From Stachybotrys elegans (Eukaryota; Ascomycota; Sordariomycetes; Hypocreales; Stachybotryaceae), in the NCBI GenBank assembly GCA_020746835.1, contig JAGPNK010000008.1, forward strand, positions 248,001 to 312,000: DNA of 64,000 nt. Direction: 5' to 3'. The first letter of the stretch is position 1. Each line of letters opens with the position of its first letter. This document shows positions 35,018-45,077 of the stretch, piece after piece. The position numbers and the translations under genes were made by a program. The notes beneath the pieces were generated by a model, which worked only from the letters and a program-made list of their open reading frames with translations, had not been told where the DNA came from and did no database searches.

Positions 35018-37316
35018 ATGTCTTTAACAGTCGATGGTGACCGTCGGCGAGGGCGCTCGAGATCTAAGTCTCGTGGTCAAGACGAAGCCCCTACAGGAAC
35101 CTACGCCGACGTCCGGGAGCCCAGCTATGTCTACCCAGAGGATGACCTGGATGATGTCAGATCCGGCCGACGCTACAACGCCTCTCAAGGCGGCGGGCTT
35201 CCTTACCCGCCCTCTGATGCTGGGTTTGACATTATGCCAGGCACCCGTTCGCTTTACAGTTACGACGACGACAGGAAGCCCATCTATAGGGCAGCATCTC
35301 CATCAGCGGAAGCTGGCTACCGCAGCTCCCGGGACCGGGTCGACGCCCAGCTCCCTGGAGCCTTCCCTACCGACGATCGCCCTGATCCCCGAGATTCCAG
35401 ATACGGAGCCAAGGACTCTTCTCGCAAGCCAGGTGATTCTCAGGCGCTAGATGACGATAAACTCAAGTTCCTCCCGCAAAAGTATAGCCGCCGTTATGAA
35501 GACGATACTGGCAAGACTCCAGACCGAGATGGCCGAGACAAGTACGGGCGTAGGTACGCCGAGGAGGACAGTGGCAAAGAGAAGACGAGCCGTCAGAAGA
35601 AGAAAGAGGCTCTGGAAGAGGACCTGGCCTACGGAAAGCTCCCTGGTCAGGAGAGCTCATCGACCTATGGGAGTTACATCTCGAGCTCGCAGTTGGCCGA
35701 GAAGCGATCGTCTAGGTACGGTGACAGAGACGACCGGAACTCGTACCGTGACTCGTACCGCGACCCTTACCGCGACGACCCTCGCGCTTCCGGCGCCAAC
35801 ATGCTGACGGTCGAGCCTGGCAACCGCGAGCGTGACCGCTCTCGAGACCGTCGGAGAGACAAGTCGCCAGGACCAGGAGGACTCACCGTTGACACTAACC
35901 CGCGAGAGCGAGAGAAGTCCAGGGATCGAGCGGGAAGCATTCGTGATCGGTCGCCACAGCCCCCTACTGCTCGCATGTCTAATCTGACAGTCGACGGTGG
36001 TACCAGGCCGACACACCTATCCCTCGCTGCCGCACCAGGCTCCCCGCTTCTTGAGTCGTATCGCGGAACGTACCAAGAATCTTCGCCCATGCCCTCACCG
36101 ATGCTGCTCTCAGTCCGACCGCCGGCGGCCGATGACTTTGGGCCTTTGGAACCCCTCTCGCCTGGAGGCTCCGATCTCGAAGGCGATGGCAGGCGACGTC
36201 GACGGGCGCGATTCCACGACCCTGAGGATATCGCCACACGTCTCGCCCGCGCCCTCAAAGGCGACAAGCAGCCAGACGTCGAGCCGTTGATAGACATCCT
36301 TCCCAGCCTCACTCATGAGCAAGTCATGGAGCTTCGCATCGAGTACAAGCGCATCGTGAAGACGGGCTCGGAGCGCAAGGGCGTCAATATTGCCAAGCAC
36401 ATCCGCTCGCGCCTCAAAGACTCTGACCCCAACCTCATGAAGGCCTGCTACTCTGTAGCCCTAGGCAAGTGGGAGAGCGAGGCGTACTGGGCCAACTACT
36501 GGTACCAGGGCGACAAGACTCGGCGTGAGCTGCTGATCGAGTCGCTCATGGGCCGCACCAACGACGAGATCCGACGCATCAAGGACGCATTCACCGACAA
36601 GAAGTACGACAACAGCTTGACCAAGTGCATGAAGACGGAGCTGAAGGAAGACAAGTTCAAGAAGGCTGTCGTGATTGTCTTGGAAGAGCGCAGGATGGAG
36701 GAGTACGACAGCTCCGGCCGCAAGTTGCCCCTTGACTATGAACTCATCGACCATGACGTCGATGACCTGCGCAAGGCCGTCAAGTCGGAGAAGGGTGGGG
36801 AGAGTCTGATGATCTCCATTATTGTTTCACGCAGTGACGCCCACCTCCGCGCCATCATCAAGGAGTATGAGCGCCACTTTCACTCCAGTTTTGCTCGAGA
36901 TGTCCTCAAGAAGAGTGGTAACCTAGTGGTAAGACATCCCCGCCGCCCTCCCATGACTACCTACGGTAAATGACAGGATACTGACACAATCTCAGGGCGA
37001 GCTCCTTGCCCACATCCTCAATGGCGTCATCAATCGTCCCGTACGAGACGCGCTCTTGTTGCACCACGCGCTCACCGCCTCTCGCAAGGACGACCTGCGC
37101 CGCGAGCTGCTGACGTCGCGCCTCGTGCGCTTCCACTGGGACCCGGTGCACATGCGCGATGTCAAGCGTGCCTACCGGGAGCGCTACGGAGTCAGCCTGC
37201 AGGAGGCGCTCCAGGAGGCCACGAGCGGCGAGTGGGGGCACTTCCTGAACGAGCTCTGCATCGCGAGGATGCCCGATGATGTCCGCAGGGTGGAACGTGT
37301 TAGCGTCAGGCGTTGA
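35018..37316 (+). CDS. Annexin (fungal annexin XIV/C4-type) with a long disordered N-terminus
   Basis: Two exons, 35018-36928 and 36996-37316, with a 67-nt intron ending CTCAG, give 743 aa. The last 340 residues form four annexin-like repeats starting near residue 400. The second is the clearest (RRELLIESLMGRTNDEIRRI), and later ones include SRSDAHLRAIIKEYERHF and the final VKRAYRERYGVSLQEAL. The GxGT calcium loops of classical annexins are not seen, so calcium-dependent membrane binding is doubtful, as known for degenerate fungal annexins. Residues 1-400 are predicted disordered: Arg/Ser/Asp-rich (RSRSKSR, RDRSRDRRRDKS), Pro-rich in places, with four short LTVD or LTVE motifs at residues 3, 263, 289 and 323. 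The start lies in ACCATGTCT. It converges with the Rqc2 gene, with 202 bases between the stops. Confidence 0.92.
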
Positions 37317-37518
37317 TCTTGTTATTGACGATTTGAGGAGGAAGCGAGGCGAGGAAATACATGTGCTGCGTGGGCTTACCCACGAGCTTTACATGTGGTA
37401 ACACAGATCTGTTCTGTTCTTGGGGGATCTTGTATACGCCCGTAATGATATGGCTTACTATGCAAAAATACCAGTATCTTGTTGTCTTTTTATGTCCGGT
37501 ATCCCTTTTTGCTCTTGT

Positions 37519-40500
37519 CTATGATCGCTTGGAGCCCTTGCCGCCTCGACCACCTTTGCCCGGCCCCTTGCCTCCCTTGCCCTTGCTGTCGCCTCCACCT
37601 CCGGAGGACGAGCCTCCCGCAACCATGACCCTCACCTTGCCCACGGGGATGCAGTTGTGCACCTCCTCCGGCTTCAGCGCCTTGATGAGCTCCACCTCGC
37701 GCGGCCACATCCTTTCCGAGTCGCGCGCGTGCTCGTCCACGACGCCCTTCTTGGCCGACGCTGCCTTGGTCCTGTCGAGCACCTCCTTGACGGCCTTGCC
37801 CTTCTTGACGGAGCCGGGTTGCAGCTTGGCCTTGTACTTGAACTTGACGAGGGCGTTCCAGGGCGCGCAGACGGGTATGACCTCGAGGATCTCGTCGCCG
37901 GGCAGGGGTGTGCCCACGAGGGCGTCGAGGGGCGTGGCCTGCTCGGCCTCGTCGCCCTCGAGCATGTCCAGCCCTTCGTCCATCATGACGCGGCGAATCT
38001 CCTCGTGCTTGGCCATTTCCTTTTGCTGGCGCTGGTGCTGCGCGCGGCGGCGCTCCTTGGCCGCGGCTGCCTCAGCCTCGCGCTCTGCCTTGGCTTTGGC
38101 CTCGGCGGCCGCGCGCTGCTGGCCCAGGGTTGCGCCGATGAGGGCCTCGGCGGCTGCTCGGTCTTCTTCATCCTGGTACTTGTATTTGTTGGCGATTCGC
38201 TTCGCCTTGCCCTTCTGTCCTCGCTTCGCGGGCTTGGCCTTGGGTTCAGGCGTGATTGAAGCCGTAGACGTGGTAGTGTCTGTTTCCAAAGACATTGTGG
38301 ACAGGGATGTTTCTGCAGTTGTTTCCGATGCCGAGTCCTTGTTGTCATCGTCTTCTTCCTCGTTCTTTGCTGGCCCAGCATCCTCATCCTGAGACTTGTT
38401 CTGCTCGTCGATAGTGAGCTCCTCCATAGTCGGAATATCCGCCTCGTGTCCCTCATCGCCCTCATCTTCGCCTTCTTCGCCTTCGTCCGTCGACGGCTGC
38501 AGAGGATTGTCCCGGGGTACGTTGTCTTGGTTCTCATGCTCAGCAGATCCATGCTCGGAAGGATCGTCTTCATCGTCCGAGTTATTGTAGCTGTCATCTT
38601 TGCGGCTAGCTTCCCCCTGGAGCGCCGTGTCTCCTTTGTCGATGCTCGTGGAAGGGGCGCCTGCGAGGCTATCGTCGTACAAGCGATGCTTCACATGCTT
38701 TGCCTTGCTTTCCTCACTTATCTTGAACATGAACCCTAGACCCAGAAGCAATGGTGCCGGTGGGAGAAAATTCTTCTTTCCGCGAACCATGAAGCTGCCG
38801 GGGGGAAGGAACTCGCCCGTCGGAGCAGACTTGGACACTTGGTCCGCATTTACCCACCACGCTCCCATTCCAGCCTTCGAATCCCAAGCGCTGGAAGAGC
38901 AGACAGACAGAGATCCTGCTTGAGATAGCGTCGCTGGGGGTATCGGTGCGTCGGGCGTCTTTGGGTTGTTCTTGATGATGACAGTTGGTGCACCATGCAA
39001 GTCGGCGTGGCAGTACACGTCGCCCTTCCTCAGATATCGCTTGTAGAGGATCTCATTTTGCGCCGCATCCTTGCCACCCAACACAAGATAGCCATCAGAG
39101 GAGATGAACCATATGAACTTTTCGAACCACATGGGCTTCCGGATAGGCTGCAGGACTGCCTTCTCTTGCTTCAATCCCTTCTTCAAATCTTCGGTGATCT
39201 TTTGCTCGGCATTCTTCAGCGCCCTGGTGGCCTGCAGTTGTGTCTTCTCCTCCTTCACAGCTGCCGATCTCTTCTGCTCGTAGTACTCTCTCGCATTGGC
39301 CCAAGGACTGAGAGTTAGGTTGATTTCCACCGTCAGACCTTTAGTGCCCGGCTTGCTCGATTTGACGTCGTCTTCATCCTCCTCAACTTCTGTGTCGCTT
39401 TCGTCGGTTTCGAATGGGTCATCCTCTTGCTCCACCTCATACTCCTCTTCCGCAAGCATGAGTGTGATGAGGTTCTCTGACAGGTTCATCGGTAGCTGGA
39501 TCGTTTCGGCCACTGGGTTGTGTCGCTTCTTCTCTCGCTCTACAAGCTTTCCGATGTCTATCCAATCCATGCCTTGTGCGAGGAGGCCGTTAACCGCATC
39601 CATCGCTTCTTGCACTCTTTCCACGTTTGCTTCGATGGCGGCCGCCTTGCGAAGATTGAGGGTCTGGGTCTCCTGCAGGCCCTCTATCCGCTTTGCTTGG
39701 TCCTGTTTTGCGGCTTCTAGTTTCCTCTTGGCCGCCAGCTCCCTTTCAGCAAGTCGCGACTCGAGCTTTTGGCCTTCAAGAGATGAGAAAAATTCATCCA
39801 CGGTGCGGTTGTAGCCCTCAAACTCCAAGACTTCAACCGAGGGGTCTTCTTTTAGCTTCTTGGGAACGAAAGGGTGGAAGTCATCATAGAGGAGGTTCTC
39901 CCTCTTGGAGTTTTCGCCTTCCTCTTGGGACACCGGAGCACCGAGGATCTTCCGCTTAGCAAAAATATAGCCAGAGCATATTGGCGAAGATGTGATAGCC
40001 TCCACAACCTCACGAGCCTCAGAAAGGGACTTGACCAATTCCTCAAGCAATGAGTCGTTTTCCAACAGTTCCGCGGGCTTGACCGAAGTGTCGAAATTGT
40101 TCGACTGCAGCACATGGTCGACCAGTACGGGAGGGAGTTCGGTAATGGAAGTTGCAAGGCTTTTCCTCAAATCGCCACCTGGCTTTGCTTTGAGTTTTTT
40201 CTTGTCCGAAACAGCTTGCGATGCTTTTTCCACTGCGACGGCCAGTGCATTCTTGACACGCTCCTTTGTCAATGCGGGCACCCCAGGGTAATTTTGCCGG
40301 TTGTCGAGAGAGTATTGCAAACCGACTCGCTGTTGTTCTTGACCCTCGCCCTCGGACACATTGCGCGCGATTGCAAGTATTTTTAGGTCGGTATCAGTCA
40401 GGATGATATTGCCGCTCTGTTGGGCTAAGTTAGCAAGCTATTTCTTCTTGGATAACTGGTAGTCTCACGGCAAAGAATTCCAAAAACAGTCGGTACTGTC

Positions 40501-40868
40501 CATCGCTGAACTGGAACTCGAGAATTCTGTCAGTACCGACTTGTGCGACGGATGTCAGTCGCCTGGTCTTGAGGTACTTGCGGAGCCGGGCGACGAAAGC
40601 TGAGGGCGCAGCAGCCGTGGTACGCGCAAAGTCGGTCAAGTGACAGCGGAAGCCAGTATCGATGACAAGCTGCTGCTTATTGTCGGGCTTTGCAAACTTG
40701 AGCAGCAGGATCTTGGACGACAGGTCGTAGGCGTTGGATAGTCGAAGAGTCACGAGGGTTTGTTGAAGCTCGTGGGCAATGACCTGTCGCATGGAACGTT
40801 AGTACAGGCGCCTTGGACAGGACCAGAAGAGGTACCTTGACGTCCAAGGAGGAGAACCTCTGCTTCAT
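37519..40868 (-). CDS. rqc2: Ribosome quality-control factor Rqc2/Tae2 (NEMF family)
   Basis: Three exons on the minus strand: 40868-40836, 40783-40469 and 40416-37519, with two 52-nt introns, give 1081 aa. The N-terminus MKQRFSSLDVK...VIAHELQQTLVTLRLSNAYDLSSKILLLKF is the NFACT-N start seen in all NEMF/Rqc2 proteins. Coiled-coil segments lie at about 327-390 and 492-535. The NFACT-R (DUF814) domain at about 545-660 contains SSDGYLVLGGKDAAQNE and the HADLHGAP motif. An acidic, Ser/Thr-rich linker follows (about 690-830), then a lysine/arginine stretch. NFACT-C near the end reads VIPVCAPWNALVKFKYKAKLQPG. The protein ends in a Gly/Lys-rich tail. The family binds stalled 60S subunits with peptidyl-tRNA and, in yeast, directs C-terminal Ala/Thr (CAT) tailing with the Ltn1 ligase. 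The length is normal for fungi. Confidence 0.95.
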
Positions 40869-42005
40869 TTTGGAAAGTATGCACTGCTTCTGGGTAGACG
40901 TCTGAGACCCATCAGTTGCGATTCCTGGTGGTTGTGCAGTATCAAATATCAATCAATAAAGTACTGCCAACTTGGAACTCAACGTGGGGCAATTGCTTGT
41001 GTCATCGCGGGGCACTTTTCCAGTGGCTTCCAATCTACGACGGTCACGTGAGGCAAGTGGAAGCCGGGCCAGTTCCGGAGTTTAGGAGTCGACCAGAACG
41101 AAGGTCATGAAGAGTGTGCTGTATACCGGTACCATGGTATACAACACACCTAACGTAGAGCAGCACCTAGCCAACAGCCAAGTGCGAGGGTAGGCAGGAG
41201 GAGATGGCGATGATGGCAATGAAGACGTGGGCGGAGGAGCCGCCGGCGTCGCATGCTGCTGTCGTTGTTGCTGCTGGGCAGATATTCGATGGCAGCCCAC
41301 GAGGGTTTCGCCAGAGGTTACCAAAGCCATGTCTTGTAAAGGTGAATATTTGCTTGTGTTTCAGGGCACCTCGGTCACCACCACTCTCCTCGACGCCAGC
41401 AGCCCGCAGCTTGCCTGAATTGATGATGAAGTGGCCTGGTCAAGCCTCTCTCCAATTCCTTGCGTCGACGGTCGTGAGCTCCCAGCAGCGTCGTCTTCGG
41501 GCACTGAGCACTGGGGGGTTACAGTAAGCACACATCGTGTCACACAGCTCCTAATCATTGCCAGTATGGTGGAAGCATTCATATAATCGATTGATGCGTG
41601 TCCTTGTGGTTGCGAACTGTTTGTAGGCTGGTGCGTCGACGCATCTTCGGCACTGCTCCTCCACCCCTCGACTGTTTCCACAACTGGGACAAATCTGGGG
41701 AGATGAGCTCGTCAGGGGTACCTTGTTGCCTTGACAACGCGGTAGCTAGCAGGTCCCTTGATTGGTTAAGGTGGAGTCCCAACCCAATAGCCGACGCTCA
41801 ATGCGACGATCAATTGTCAGCTTCAGCTCCTGCCAGGCGCGTTGTGACATTGTGACATTCAGGAGACACTCCTGGTCGCGTCACAGCCACAAGAACTAAT
41901 GAATCACGCTATGCGAAGCCAACCTCGGCGGACTGGCGCTTCTGTCTATGATGGAAGAAGCCCCATTGAACTGCACATCCACCTAGCTATAGCTATCTTA
42001 AGCAA

Positions 42006-42034
42006 GAGGTAGGTAGGCAGGCAAGCAGGCAGGC
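42006..42034. repeat. GGTA/GGCA short-unit repeat
   Basis: Imperfect tandem units of GGTA, GGCA and AGCA lie in non-coding DNA of the rqc2-hex1 divergent region. Confidence 0.75.
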
Positions 42035-43196
42035 AAAGCAGGTCAGACGTGCAGCTACCTCGCCTCTCAGCACGCATTAGCCGCCTTGGGTGGCCGCCAT
42101 GGGCCAGGGAACAGGCCTCTACCACCGTGATCAGCACCATGTCCTCACGGCGCCCGTCACATCGCCCAATGGCGGCGCTACACGACACAGGCCTGCATGA
42201 GGAGACGCAGATACAAAGCAGAAAGCGAGGTGGTTGGGAGCAGAGGGGCCAATCGGCAATCCAGGACACGCTCCCAGAAAGGCAAGCCAACCATCAGCAT
42301 CAGCTTGTTCAGCCACCGGATATCCGCACACCCAGGCACCTTGGTTGCTATGGAACGACTCCAGCCATCTCAATTCTGCTACTGGTCCACGAAGGCATGG
42401 CGCCTCGGGCAGCAAGTATCTGAAAAGTGATGTATCGCAAAGAGGTCGAGGACCAAGGCAGCAAGCGGATGGGAGATACCTGACCGCCCCGAAGTACGAG
42501 TATCATGGCGCTCATTGTCTTGGGGCCCAATAGTGACATCAATGGACAACTCTGCGTAGTAGGCACGAAAAGATATATCAGGCCATGGGCATTGTCTATC
42601 ACACGGTAGCGATGCAGCTTTCGACCAGGATGTCGACAGTCTGTAACCTACGGCGGGTCAACAGGAGCATCTCCTCCAACGGAACAGCCGAGAGGGTTCG
42701 TGGGAACAAGCTCGCGTCCAATTGAGGTCCAAGCCGCCCAAAAAAAAGGAATCATTAGACCTTCACATGCTGAACGTCGGGGCAACCAGATGCAGGCGTG
42801 CCAGGGCTCTCTCAGGAGACGGAACGGCAAAGAATGGGGGAGAGAGAGAGGTTGGGCCTTGGTTCTCAGGTTCTCAGGCCCTGGACCACCACTGAGCTGA
42901 CGGGGGGAGGCTCGGGGCGAGACGCTATTCGACGCTGGCGACGGGCTATGGAGACGCTTGGAGCCGGACATTGGCGACAGTGGAGACCTCTCTGGGGAGG
43001 CTATCCCCCTTTGGGAGGCAATAAACAACAGAAACACGAGTCCACGTACACAGGGCCACGATTTAATACGCACACCCTGCAGGCAGTCAGGGACGCCCTC
43101 GTCGCATCCCCCATCCCTTGTCCCTTGCACGGCCCAGCTCCAGACCTTGGTGCCCCCGTCCGCGTCTTCAAAAGCCCTCCTCGCGTTCCTCTGCTT

Positions 43197-43345
43197 ATCT
43201 TCCCTCTTCTTCTCCTCTTCTTCCTCCATCAACCAAACAACAAAAACACCATCTCCCAATCCCACCACCCCCAAAGACAAGAAGAAAAGAACGTCAGAGG
43301 CTTCACAGCTCTGTATCTTTTCTCTTTCTCTTCGACTTTTGTTTC
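43197..43345 (+). promoter_or_regulatory. Pyrimidine-rich leader of hex1
   Basis: Dense C/T runs flank a C/A-rich stretch in the 200 bases before the first hex1 ATG. This matches the strong, CT-rich leaders of highly expressed fungal genes. The transcription start is inferred, not known. Confidence 0.45.
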
Positions 43346-43408
43346 CCGGAACAAGAGCTAGAGGATCCTTCTTGTCTTCCTTTCGTGCTTTCGGCTACGG
43401 AAGGTTGT

Positions 43409-45077
43409 ATGAGAAGATTCTCTCGCGACAGCAAAAGTCGTCAATCTGGACTTTGAGGCCCGTGTCCCCGTCCCCTTCAGCATCTTCCCATCTGCCTATC
43501 GGGACAGCGAAGCGCAAACCACCACCACCACTACCACCACCAAAGAAGAGCTTGACATCAAACTCCCCGAGAAGCAGCAGCCTGCCGGACGGGAAGGTCA
43601 ATACTCTTCTTTCACAGCCACCGCTGAAGTTCATCCTCCTCCCCCTCGTGGAGAGCACCGATACAGCGAAGAAGAGGTCCGTATCACGCGTGAAGAAGAA
43701 CGTTACCGCCGTCCCGGTCCCAGCTTCAAGCAGGAGGAATACTTCCGTGAGGAACGCCGGTAAGTCGCTTTTTCCTACTCTGGACGCGTCGCGCTCCGTC
43801 TCGTTTTTTCTTCTTCCTTTTTCTGTGCCCAGCAGGCATCAGCCAGGCATCAATTGCCCGCCCATTGTTTTGTTGCTTTTCCCCAGCCTCAATTGGCCTC
43901 AATTGACCTGTGCCGTGGTCTTGGAGCCTGGCCAGCTCATTTACCGAGCCCAATCTTTGCTTTTTTTTTCTGCCCCCAGCCACGTCAGCAACAGCTTGTA
44001 TCCCTAGCAACCCCCAGCCGCCTCGCTTTGACCGCCCCTTCATCACCCTCAAAGCTTCTCTCCATCCATCGATCCACCCATCCGAACCCCTTTCCACTGA
44101 CCTTTTTCAACATAGACCTTTCCCTCAAACCGAGTACACCGAGACTCACATTGAGATCGACGACCACCGCCGTCCCCACGTGAGCCCTATTGACGTTGCT
44201 GAGCGCGAATTCCGTGAGCGTTTCCGTTCCGTCGACGCCCCTGCTCCTCCTCCTCAGTTTCATTCTGAGCAGCACACCCGCGTGAACACCGAGTTCACCG
44301 TTGACGCATCCATCCCCCGACCTCCCGTTCACGAGGAAGTCAAGTTCTCGCAAGAGACCGTTGAGCCCCGCCGTTACAGCGTCGCTGATCAAAAGTCCAA
44401 GATGGGTTACTACGACGAGGATGGTAAGCACCTCACTGCCCAAGACCCTCTATCAAGCAAGCAAAATACTAACCTCTACTCTCACAGGTCACTACCACTC
44501 CTTCCGCCAGGGCCTTCACAAGCTCGCGGACAAGGTTGCCCACCCCCGTGGTCATGAGCACGTTGACATTGAGGTCCGCCGTGAGACTTCTGCGCCCGCT
44601 CCCCGTGCTGGTGGCTCGGCCGAGTCTTACCTCCCCAACACTGTCACCATCCCCTGCCACCACATCCGTCTGGGTGACTTCCTGATGCTTCAGGGCCGCC
44701 CTTGCCAGGTCATCCGCATCTCCACCTCCTCTGCTACTGGCCAGTACCGCTACCTTGGTGTTGATCTCTTCACCAAGCAGCTGCACGAGGAGTCCTCCTT
44801 CATCTCCAACCCTGCTCCCAGCGTCGTTGTCCAGACCATGCTCGGTCCTGTCTTCAAGCAGTACCGTGTCCTCGACATGGGAGACGGCCAGGTCACCGCC
44901 ATGACCGAGACCGGCGATGTCAAGCAGGGCCTCTCTGTCATTGACCAGTCCAACCTCTGGTCTCGTCTGGCCAACGCCTTCGAGTCCGGCCGTGGCAGCG
45001 TCCGCATCCTCGTCCTCAACGACGGCGGCCGCGAGCTCGCTGTTGACATGAAGGTCATCCACGGCTCCCGCCTGTAA
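43409..45077 (+). CDS. hex1: Woronin-body major protein Hex1, with N-terminal extension exon
   Basis: The core starts at the ATG at 44402 (MGYYDEDG) and uses 44402-44423 plus 44488-45077, giving 203 aa. It contains HYHSFRQGLHKLADK, the eIF5A-like fold (TVTIPCHHIRLGDFLMLQGRPCQVI) and the C-terminal SRL peroxisome signal. HEX-1 self-assembles into the crystalline core of Woronin bodies, which plug septal pores after wounding. Upstream, exons about 43409-43759 and 44116-44423 encode an extension (for example VNLDFEARVPVPF, EEEVRITREEERYRR, HIEIDDHRRPHVSP) joined by a 356-nt intron, so a long isoform of about 415 aa is likely. Within the first exon the only upstream ATG (43409) is one base out of frame with the conserved reading frame, at the AAAA run 43433-43436. 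This is either a sequencing error or a true break of the long form. The short form is unaffected. Confidence 0.9.

Larger units (their letters stand above)
40869..43408. other. Divergent promoter region of rqc2 and hex1
   Basis: 2.5 kb with no supported gene. It contains a TAGG/CAGG short-unit repeat near 42006-42034 and, from about 43190, a C/T-rich leader of hex1. No ATG lies between 42950 and 43408 on the plus strand, which fits a long hex1 5' UTR. A TATA-like TTTAAT lies at about 43062. Confidence 0.55.

Noticed and set aside
37361..38392. 343-aa plus-strand ORF
   Set aside because: It lies antisense to the last third of the rqc2 gene. Its leucine/serine-rich content is the reverse reading of the acidic and Gly/Lys-rich coding sequence, and the minus-strand protein has clear family motifs.
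42648..43280. 210-aa minus-strand ORF upstream of hex1
   Set aside because: It overlaps the C/T-rich hex1 leader, whose complement gives a Glu/Lys-rich reading; no motif seen.
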